64,000 bases of DNA. Origin: Chryseobacterium nakagawai (GTDB lineage Bacteria > Bacteroidota > Bacteroidia > Flavobacteriales > Weeksellaceae). The position numbers were made by a program, and so were the translations under genes. The notes under the pieces are model-generated. The model was not told where the DNA came from. It worked only from the letters and a program-made list of their open reading frames with translations, and made no database searches. The stretch's first letter is position 1. Each line of letters starts with the position of its first letter. The stretch is taken from positions 2,162,501-2,226,500 of the forward strand of contig NZ_LR134386.1 of assembly GCF_900637665.1 (NCBI RefSeq), written 5' to 3'. This document shows, piece after piece, positions 43,417-50,578 of the stretch.

Positions 43417-45630
43417 ATGAAAAAGCATTATGCATTCATAGGTCTATTAGCATCGGGATTGATGTTTTCCCAAACTGTTAAAGATTCTGTAGCCTCTAAA
43501 GGTATAGAAGATGTGGTTATCGTAGCATCAAGAAAACCTACTAAAATTTCTGAAATTCCCGGTACCGTTTGGGTTGTACAGAAAGAAAAAATTCAGGAAC
43601 AGGCCAAAAGTGGAGTTCCGATTAAGGAAATGTTATCCATTTTAATTCCAAGTATGGATATTGGTCCACAGGGAAGAACCAATTACGGACAGAATATGAG
43701 AGGACGTTCTGCATTGGTAATGATTGATGGGGTTTCTCTGAATAGTATCCGTGCCATCAGTCGTCAGCTGGATGCTATTGATCCATTTAATATTGAAAGA
43801 ATTGAGGTACTTTCCGGAGCCAGTTCTATCTATGGTGGAAATGCAACCGGTGGTATTATTAATATTATTACGAAAGTACCTTCTAAAAAAGGAATCAGCG
43901 GGGAAACTGAATTGGGAGTCCGTACAGGTTTTATGGGAAAAGATGACCATGATTTCCGTGCGGCTCAAGCTATTTCAGGGAAAGGAGAGAAGTTCTTCGG
44001 GAGACTTGGAGTTGCTTACCAGCAAAATGGTGGAGTATACGGCGCAGATCAAAAACAGCTTTTTACAGATATTACCCAAACCGATCTTCAGTACAATCAA
44101 TCTATTGACGTTCTTGCGACTGGAGGGTATCAGTTTAACAATAAACATAAAATAACAGCTTCTGTTCAATATTATAACTCAAAATTCAATGGAGACAGAA
44201 GTTTGTATTTAGGACAAAACTTAAGTGCTTTTACCAAGAAAGACGGAAGTTTGCTGGAAATGAAAGATGGTTTTTCCTCTGATAAAAACATAGGAACAGA
44301 ACGTTACATGGCAACCGTTGCCTATAACGGAAATAATATTTTAGGAGGTCAGGATCTGTATATTCAGCTTGCGACGAGAGGAGAGAAGCTAGGCTTTTAT
44401 CCTTTTCCTGGCAATGTAGCTTTGGCAGATAAAAAAAGCGCTGCTTATATGTCTTCATCTCAGCAGGATACCTATTATTCGGGAATAAAAGCGTTATTGT
44501 CAAAATCATGGAAAGGATTGAATGTAACTTATGGAGCTGATATAGATTTTGAAAAATTTGAAGGGACACAATCTGTATATGATATTACTAAAACAATGTC
44601 CAGTGGCGGGTTAATTAACGAGACTCAATACAGGTTAGGAAGATATCCTACTAACCATTCCCAAAGTTATGCAGGGTATGTTCAGGCAAAATATAATATT
44701 ATTCCTAAGTTACAGCTTAATGCAGGAGTACGTTACCAGCACATCAACGTAAAAATGGATGATTTTGTAGGCTCTGTACAACAAACACAGATTGCTATGG
44801 GATATGGAGCCTCTGCTTCAGCCATTCCAGGAGGAGAAAGCTCGTATAACGTCACATTAGCCAATGCGGGATTACTGTATAAAATCAGCGAGCAGCACCA
44901 GGTATGGGGAACATTCTCCCAAGGTGCAAGCTTAGCAGATCCTGCTAAATATTATGGAATAGGAACCTATAAACTGAACGGAACGCATTGGGATGTAGTT
45001 TCCAGTATCAATGTCAAAGAGCAGCCTTTACAGGCCATCAAAACCAATCAGTTTGAAGTAGGATACCGTATTAATAAAGGTGGGCTGAGAGCACAGGTTG
45101 CCGGATTTTTAAGTAATTCTGACAAAACTGTAGCTGTAGATAAAAATACATTCCAGATTCTTGTTAACGATCTGAAATTAAGAAATATGGGAATCGAAGC
45201 AGAGATTTCTTATTCCATGAACAATGGAGTTTATTTCGGAGCAAGCGGATTATTAATCAAATCTGAAGTAGACAATAAAGGAGAATGGCAGAAACAGGAA
45301 ATTTATAATGCTTCGCCATCCAAGTTGGTTACATACATTGGGTATAATGTGAAAAACTGGTCATTTAGATTCCAGTCTTTACAGAATTTCAAGCAGAAGG
45401 ATGAACTTAAGAATGTAATTGAAGGATACAATACCTCAGATCTAATGATAGGGTACCGATTCCAGTTTGGGAAGTTCAACCTTGGAATTCAGAATCTTTT
45501 CAATACAGATTATCAAACCATCTGGAGCAAACGTTCCCAGGTTTTATATTCAAGCTATGGAATTCCGGACCTGTTTAATTATAAAGGAAGAGGCAGAACA
45601 TTTAACCTGTCTTACACTTTTGAATTTTAA
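43417..45630 (+). CDS. TonB-dependent receptor, siderophore type
   Basis: A signal peptide (to LMFSQ) and the plug domain (about residues 30-165) with GIEDVVIVASRKPTKISEIPGTV, a TonB-box-like stretch, then MRGRSALVMIDGVSL and IERIEVLSGASSIYGGNATGGIINIITK. A 22-strand outer-membrane barrel fills the rest and ends in the usual aromatic FNLSYTFEF. Length 737 and the lack of a carboxypeptidase-like N-terminal domain fit ferric-siderophore receptors, not SusC types. The following siderophore-interacting reductase, 109 bases on, makes the iron assignment likely. Confidence 0.9.
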   Translation: MKKHYAFIGLLASGLMFSQTVKDSVASKGIEDVVIVASRKPTKISEIPGTVWVVQKEKIQEQAKSGVPIKEMLSILIPSMDIGPQGRTNYGQNMRGRSALVMIDGVSLNSIRAISRQLDAIDPFNIERIEVLSGASSIYGGNATGGIINIITKVPSKKGISGETELGVRTGFMGKDDHDFRAAQAISGKGEKFFGRLGVAYQQNGGVYGADQKQLFTDITQTDLQYNQSIDVLATGGYQFNNKHKITASVQYYNSKFNGDRSLYLGQNLSAFTKKDGSLLEMKDGFSSDKNIGTERYMATVAYNGNNILGGQDLYIQLATRGEKLGFYPFPGNVALADKKSAAYMSSSQQDTYYSGIKALLSKSWKGLNVTYGADIDFEKFEGTQSVYDITKTMSSGGLINETQYRLGRYPTNHSQSYAGYVQAKYNIIPKLQLNAGVRYQHINVKMDDFVGSVQQTQIAMGYGASASAIPGGESSYNVTLANAGLLYKISEQHQVWGTFSQGASLADPAKYYGIGTYKLNGTHWDVVSSINVKEQPLQAIKTNQFEVGYRINKGGLRAQVAGFLSNSDKTVAVDKNTFQILVNDLKLRNMGIEAEISYSMNNGVYFGASGLLIKSEVDNKGEWQKQEIYNASPSKLVTYIGYNVKNWSFRFQSLQNFKQKDELKNVIEGYNTSDLMIGYRFQFGKFNLGIQNLFNTDYQTIWSKRSQVLYSSYGIPDLFNYKGRGRTFNLSYTFEF

Positions 45631-45738
45631 AAAATAAGATTAAGGTAATACTGCTTTAATCTGAATTAAATACTTTCTACAAATCCGGTTTCTGATATTG
45701 ATCGGAAGCCGGATTTTAATTAAAAAAACATTTCAGTT

Positions 45739-46548
45739 ATGGCTCAAATTTCAACAGGGCAGTTCATTGCCGAAGTCACCAGAAAAGAATACATCACGGA
45801 TCATTTCATCAGAGTGTATCTGTATTCTCCTAAAGTTCATTTGTTCAAAAATACCACGATAGGAGACAATAATAAAATTGCCATTCCTCCGGTTGGATTA
45901 AATGAAGTGCATTTTCCGACTATAGAAAATGATGAATGGGTGTATCCGCCAAAAGAAGTGGCGCCGGCCATCAGAACATATACCCATAGAGGAATTGATT
46001 TGGAAAAAAATGAAATTTTCATTGATTTTGCAGATCATGGAGACGGAGGACCAGCCTCAAAATGGGCAAGAGAAGCAGAAGCAGGGGGGAAACTTGGGGT
46101 AATGATGCGCCTGGATGGAAAAGAGCTGTATCCTGAAGCAGAATGGTATTTATTGGCAGGTGATGCTACGGCAATTCCTGTTTTGAGTGCTATTTTAGAA
46201 ACCCTTCCTGAAACGGCAAAAGGAGTTTGTATTATCGAAGTTCATGGAAAAGAAGATGAACAGATATTGAACACCAAAGCAGATATTGAATTTAAATGGC
46301 TTCATAATGCCCAGCCTCAGTTCAGTAGTGAGATTGCTGATGCCGTAAAGAGTATTGATATTCCTGAAACTTCAAAATTCGGATATGTAGCTTGTGAATT
46401 CTCCAGCGTTAAAGAAGTAAGAACGTATCTCCGAAAAGAAAAAAACTGGACTTCAAAAGAACTTTACGCATTTTCTTACTGGAAATCAGGAAAAGCCGAA
46501 AACGAGTCACAAGCAGACAGACACGAGGAAAAGGAATCAATAGCATAA
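45739..46548 (+). CDS. Siderophore-interacting protein (ferric-siderophore reductase)
   Basis: The ViuB-type reductase has an N-terminal FAD-binding barrel with RTYTHRGI (flavin-binding R-x-Y-T) and DFADHGDGGPASKWAREAEAGGKLGV, and a C-terminal NAD(P)H-binding part with YLLAGDATAIPVLSAILETLP. It reduces ferric siderophore in the cytoplasm and frees the iron. Length 269 is normal. It follows the receptor gene in the same direction. There is no siderophore synthase in the window, so the siderophore may be foreign (xenosiderophore uptake) or made elsewhere. Confidence 0.9.
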   Translation: MAQISTGQFIAEVTRKEYITDHFIRVYLYSPKVHLFKNTTIGDNNKIAIPPVGLNEVHFPTIENDEWVYPPKEVAPAIRTYTHRGIDLEKNEIFIDFADHGDGGPASKWAREAEAGGKLGVMMRLDGKELYPEAEWYLLAGDATAIPVLSAILETLPETAKGVCIIEVHGKEDEQILNTKADIEFKWLHNAQPQFSSEIADAVKSIDIPETSKFGYVACEFSSVKEVRTYLRKEKNWTSKELYAFSYWKSGKAENESQADRHEEKESIA

Positions 46549-46678
46549 GAGATTGAAGATGGGGGAAAGGAGATGATAGATAATAGACGGAAAGATGATA
46601 GACAAGGAATAGAAAATTTAGAGTTTATGGCATAAAGTCCAACCTTAAACTTTAAATCAGGAACTTTAAATCTTCTAC

Positions 46679-46710
46679 TTTGAACTTTACCCTCTGAAGC
46701 CGTATCTTTG
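46679..46710 (+). promoter_or_regulatory. Consensus promoter abutting the methyltransferase gene
   Basis: TTTG at 46679-46682, a 20-base gap, TATCTTTG at 46703-46710. The first ATG is at 46716, so the message would be leaderless, or start at the in-frame ATG at 46728. Confidence 0.65.
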
Positions 46711-46715
46711 CCATT

Positions 46716-47420
46716 ATGAAAGATTTAATGGGCCAAGCCATCTGGGATTATTACCATGATGCAAATCCTGAAGACCTGCAGACAGAAACATCAATTTCTG
46801 AATTGGATGAACTTCCTGTAGATTATTTATTCAGGGATTTTGAAGATATGAATGAAATTGAGCAAAAAGCTTTGCAGTTATCCAGAGGAAAGGTTCTGGA
46901 TATTGGTGCCGGTGCCGGTTCACATGCTTTGTATCTTCAGATTGATGCTAACCTTGATGTTATCGCTTTGGATATTTCTCCGAAATCTATTGAGGTTTGT
47001 CAATTAAGAGGAATCAAGAAGGCTGTTTGTGCAAATATCCTTGATTTTTCAGGAGAAACATTCGATACTGTTTTACTATTGATGAACGGAACCGGAATTT
47101 TTGAAGGATTATCTAAAATTGATACTTATCTTCAGAAATTAGGAAGCTTGTTGAATGAAGGAGGACAGATTCTGATTGACAGTACTGATATTCTCTATAT
47201 GTTTGATCGTGATAAAGATGGTGGAGTATACATTCCTGCCGGAGGATATTACGGAGAGCTTGAATATATTGTTCATTATAAAGGTGAATCTGAAAAGCCG
47301 ATTACATGGCTTTACCTTGATTTCAATACATTGAAAAATGCTGCTGAGCATAATGGGTTTAAAATGGAGAAGGTATTGAAGGATGAAGACTCTTATTTGG
47401 CGAAGCTGACCAAGATATAA
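46716..47420 (+). CDS. Class I SAM-dependent methyltransferase
   Basis: The SAM-binding motif I is VLDIGAGAGSHALYLQ (about residues 61-76), followed by ALDISPKSIEVCQLRGI (motif II Asp) and TVLLLMNGTGIFEGL. The N-terminus (MGQAIWDYYHDAN) is that of a group often seen in Bacteroidota as class I methyltransferases of unknown substrate. The 3' end overlaps the convergent membrane-protein gene by 28 bases. The start may be 46716 or 46728; the promoter is so close that the first would be leaderless. Confidence 0.85.
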   Translation: MKDLMGQAIWDYYHDANPEDLQTETSISELDELPVDYLFRDFEDMNEIEQKALQLSRGKVLDIGAGAGSHALYLQIDANLDVIALDISPKSIEVCQLRGIKKAVCANILDFSGETFDTVLLLMNGTGIFEGLSKIDTYLQKLGSLLNEGGQILIDSTDILYMFDRDKDGGVYIPAGGYYGELEYIVHYKGESEKPITWLYLDFNTLKNAAEHNGFKMEKVLKDEDSYLAKLTKI

Positions 47421-48058
47421 CTAGAAAATATTCCCTGATAATTGATGGTGATTAAAACAGCCATTATTGCACAGATAATAAATGGTAAAATATAGGAAGC
47501 TGCTCGGTAAGGCAGCTTTTTTGGTGTAAAGATTACCCAAAATACAAATAATATGAGTGCTCCTGATCCTGCAACCATAAACTCAGGACTTCTTTTAATA
47601 GTAAAAAAGTCTTTAGAACTAAGAGTATGCATCATAGGGACAAGAAAACTCTGAATAGGAACAAATATAAATCCGAAAATAATGGTGATAACAGCAGGGA
47701 AATATTTTTTAAGTTTAATAAAATTTATTCCCAATAAAATAGCTCCTGGTACGGTTCCTAAAATGAGGCTGATTACGAATATCATTTCTCTGGGAAAAAG
47801 CTTTATGGCATTAGGATCCTCTGTTATATGATCTCTCCAGAGTTCTTTCTCTTCTAAAGATTTTGCTTCCTCTGCTTCTTTTTTTCTTTGAATGAGTTGC
47901 TGAACGGCAGTTTCTTCTTGCCCAGTAAAAATTCGCCCTCTTTCTTTAAGGATTTCATAAGCCATTTGTACCGCTTCCGGGACAAAACGATTGCCTTCCT
48001 TTAAATATTTTTCTAATTCTGAGTCGGGGAGTTTCCTTAAAACGCTTTTATTAACCAT
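47393..48058 (-). CDS. Hypothetical membrane protein with N-terminal helical domain
   Basis: From ATG 48058 the protein starts MVNKSVLRKLPDSELEKYLKEGNRFVPEAVQMAYEILKERG, a soluble helical domain that recurs in Bacteroidota membrane proteins, then a charged Glu/Lys helix and four or five membrane helices (about residues 88-215). The frame continues to an ATG at 48154, which would add a hydrophobic segment. I prefer 48058, because a perfect TAnnTTTG box on the minus strand sits at 48070-48077, inside that extension. The gene overlaps the convergent methyltransferase by 28 bases. Confidence 0.7.
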   Translation of the reverse strand: MVNKSVLRKLPDSELEKYLKEGNRFVPEAVQMAYEILKERGRIFTGQEETAVQQLIQRKKEAEEAKSLEEKELWRDHITEDPNAIKLFPREMIFVISLILGTVPGAILLGINFIKLKKYFPAVITIIFGFIFVPIQSFLVPMMHTLSSKDFFTIKRSPEFMVAGSGALILFVFWVIFTPKKLPYRAASYILPFIICAIMAVLITINYQGIFSSYILVSFAK

Positions 48059-48069
48059 AATGATGGCAG

Positions 48070-48077
48070 CAAATATA
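48070..48077 (-). promoter_or_regulatory. -7 promoter box (TATATTTG) inside the apparent extension
   Basis: A perfect TAnnTTTG on the minus strand 12 bases before the ATG at 48058. The -33 element is not clear. Confidence 0.45.
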
Positions 48078-48207
48078 AAAAAATACCAAATGTTTTCTAA
48101 AAATATTTTCGGGATGATCTGCAGAATCTGCGAGAACCTATTGTTTATCATCAAAAAGAAAGGCTGCTTCCTATAGAAACAGCCTTAATCTTTATAGTAA
48201 GGAGTAA

Positions 48208-50244
48208 TTATCCGATCTCAATACCGTTTTCAACATTGCTGTCATCCGGTGTTACGAAAGACAATTTACCATCCGGTTTAGTCGTTAATAATAACATTCC
48301 CTGAGATTCAATACCTCTGATCTTTCTTGGAGCAAGGTTTAATAGGATCATGACCTGCTTACCAATTACCTCTTCCGGGGTAAAGCTTTCTGCAATTCCT
48401 GAAACTACAGTTCTTACATCTACTCCTGTATCTACAGTAAGTTTTAGTAATTTATCAGCTTTTTCTACCTTTTCAGCTTCTACAATAGTTGCTGTTCTAA
48501 GATCTATTTTAGTAAAATCATCAAAAGTGATTTCTTCTTTCATTGGGTTAGCGTTAGGGTTTGTTTTCTTATTATTTTGTTTCGTGTCTTCCAGCTTTTG
48601 AATCTGAGCTTCAATGACACTATCTTCAATTTTGTTGAATAGTAAAGGAGCTTCTTCAATCTTGTGACCAACTTCAATATGTATTTCAGTATTTTTTAAA
48701 TCATTCCAGTTCTTCTTCTCGATATTGAAGTATCCAAATAACTTTTCAGCTGAAAATGGCATAAATGGTTCACATAATTGAGCAACAACTGCCGCAATTT
48801 GTGCTCCAACGAACATTGCTTGTCCTGCTTCATTTGGATCATTCTTAATTGTCTTCCAAGGTTCTGCATTTTGAAGATATAAATTACCATAATCTACTAA
48901 GCCCATGAATGCGTTGAGTGCATTTCTGAATTCGTATTTTTCTAAGTAATTATCAACTTCTTCAATTGCTGTCATTATTGCAGCTTTACTTGTATTATCT
49001 AAAACACCACTCGGTACTTTTCCTTCAAAGTTTTTATTGGTAAAAGAGATAACACGATTAATGAAGTTTCCAAATTTGTTAACCAATTCAGAATTGTTCT
49101 TCGTCTGAAAGTCTTTCCATGTAAAGTTATTGTCCTTTGTTTCAGGAGCTGAAGAAAGAAGAGCATATCTTAAAACATCCTGTTGTCCTGGGAAGTCTTC
49201 TACATATTCATGTGCCCAAACTGCCCAGTTTCTTGACGTTGAGATTTTATCATTCTCAAGGTTCAGGAATTCAAAAGCAGGTACGTTTTTAGGCATGATA
49301 TAGTCTCCATGAGCTTTCATCATGGCTGGGAAGATAATACAATGGAATACGATATTATCCTTTCCGATAAAGTGTACCAGGTCACTGTTTTCACTTTGCC
49401 AGTAATCTTTCCAGTCTTTTCCGTTTTTCTCCGCCCATTCTTTAGTAAATGAAATATACCCGATTGGAGCATCAAACCAAACGTAAAGAACTTTTCCTTC
49501 TGCGTTGGGAAGCGGAACCGGAACACCCCAGTTCAGGTCTCTGGTCATGGCACGTGGCTTTAACCCATCATTTAGCCATGATTTAACCTGGCCGTATACG
49601 TTAGGCTTCCAGTCATCTTTATGACCTTCAATAATCCATTCGTTTAAGAAGTCTTCATATTCGTTAAGTGGCAGATACCAGTTTTTTGTATCTTTAAGAA
49701 TAGGAACATTTCCGCTAAGCATTGATTTCGGGTTGATCAATTCAGAAGGAGAAAGGGTAGAACCACATTTCTCACACTGGTCACCGTAAGCATTTTCATT
49801 ACCACAGTTAGGACAAGTTCCTACAATATAACGATCTGCAAGGAATTCTCCTGCTTGTTCATCAAAATATTGTTCTGAAACCTCTTCAGTGAACTTTCCT
49901 TTTTCATAAAGAACTTTGAAGAAATCCTGACTGGTTTCATAATGCTTTGGAGAAGTAGTTCTTGAATATTCATCAAATGAAATTCCCAGATCAGCAAAAG
50001 ATTTTTTAATAATCCCGTGGTATTTGTCCACGATATCCTGAGGAGTAACTCCTTCTTTTTTAGCTCTTATGGTAATAGGAATACCGTGCTCATCTGAACC
50101 ACAGATAAACGCTACATCTTTTCCTAATCTTCTCTGAAATCTTGCGTAAACATCCGCAGGAATATAAACACCTGCCAAATGCCCTATATGAACCGGACCG
50201 TTTGCATAAGGCAAAGCTGCCGTAATCATCTTTCTGTTTGACAT
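48208..50244 (-). CDS. metG: Methionine-tRNA ligase
   Basis: The class I synthetase shows the HIGH motif in YANGPVHIGHLAG, the zinc-binding CPNCGNENAYGDQCEKCG (about residues 145-165), the KMSKS counterpart KISTSRNWAVWA and the anticodon-binding helical domain. A C-terminal EMAP/Trbp111-type tRNA-binding domain (about 575-678, FDDFTKIDLRTATIVEAEKVEKADKLLKLTVD) is attached. Length 678 matches the dimeric E. coli form. A TATCTTTG box on the minus strand lies at 50265-50272. Confidence 0.97.
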   Translation of the reverse strand: MSNRKMITAALPYANGPVHIGHLAGVYIPADVYARFQRRLGKDVAFICGSDEHGIPITIRAKKEGVTPQDIVDKYHGIIKKSFADLGISFDEYSRTTSPKHYETSQDFFKVLYEKGKFTEEVSEQYFDEQAGEFLADRYIVGTCPNCGNENAYGDQCEKCGSTLSPSELINPKSMLSGNVPILKDTKNWYLPLNEYEDFLNEWIIEGHKDDWKPNVYGQVKSWLNDGLKPRAMTRDLNWGVPVPLPNAEGKVLYVWFDAPIGYISFTKEWAEKNGKDWKDYWQSENSDLVHFIGKDNIVFHCIIFPAMMKAHGDYIMPKNVPAFEFLNLENDKISTSRNWAVWAHEYVEDFPGQQDVLRYALLSSAPETKDNNFTWKDFQTKNNSELVNKFGNFINRVISFTNKNFEGKVPSGVLDNTSKAAIMTAIEEVDNYLEKYEFRNALNAFMGLVDYGNLYLQNAEPWKTIKNDPNEAGQAMFVGAQIAAVVAQLCEPFMPFSAEKLFGYFNIEKKNWNDLKNTEIHIEVGHKIEEAPLLFNKIEDSVIEAQIQKLEDTKQNNKKTNPNANPMKEEITFDDFTKIDLRTATIVEAEKVEKADKLLKLTVDTGVDVRTVVSGIAESFTPEEVIGKQVMILLNLAPRKIRGIESQGMLLLTTKPDGKLSFVTPDDSNVENGIEIG

Positions 50245-50264
50245 TTATAGTAAAGTTTTGATTA

Positions 50265-50272
50265 CAAAGATA
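50265..50272 (-). promoter_or_regulatory. -7 promoter box of metG
   Basis: TATCTTTG on the minus strand about 20 bases before the metG ATG. Confidence 0.5.
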
Positions 50273-50353
50273 AGGATTATCTCTTGAATACCGCTCTTTG
50301 TGGAGTTATTATGGTGAAAGTTCCACTTTTCCGAAGTTCAATATGAAATTAAG

Positions 50354-50370
50354 TTAAACGTATGTTTAAC
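50354..50370. promoter_or_regulatory. Operator-like palindrome upstream of susC
   Basis: GTTAAAC-GTAT-GTTTAAC is a seven-base perfect inverted repeat (50353-50370). Its core TTAAACGTATGTTT also occurs at 30103-30116 upstream of the C1q-like surface protein. It may be a repressor site (TetR- or LacI-type symmetry) controlling both; the regulator is not identified. Confidence 0.45.
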
Positions 50371-50578
50371 TTTTTGTTAATGTAAAATAAATATTATGCA
50401 TAGCATACTATCGTGTAAAATATTGAGGTGTATAATTTTAACTAAAAAGGGTTTCGTAATATACATAATTTTTTCATAATTTATATTAAAATTATGATAA
50501 TTCTAATTTTTTTTTAAATTGCAACACTGGCTACAAGCCGGGTTTAAGACTGAAAAACGAAACTATAAAAATAAAATT

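Noticed and set aside
43417..45630. Assigning the TonB-dependent receptor to a named siderophore such as aerobactin
   Set aside because: The sequence shows the receptor class but not the ligand; no synthase gene is present.
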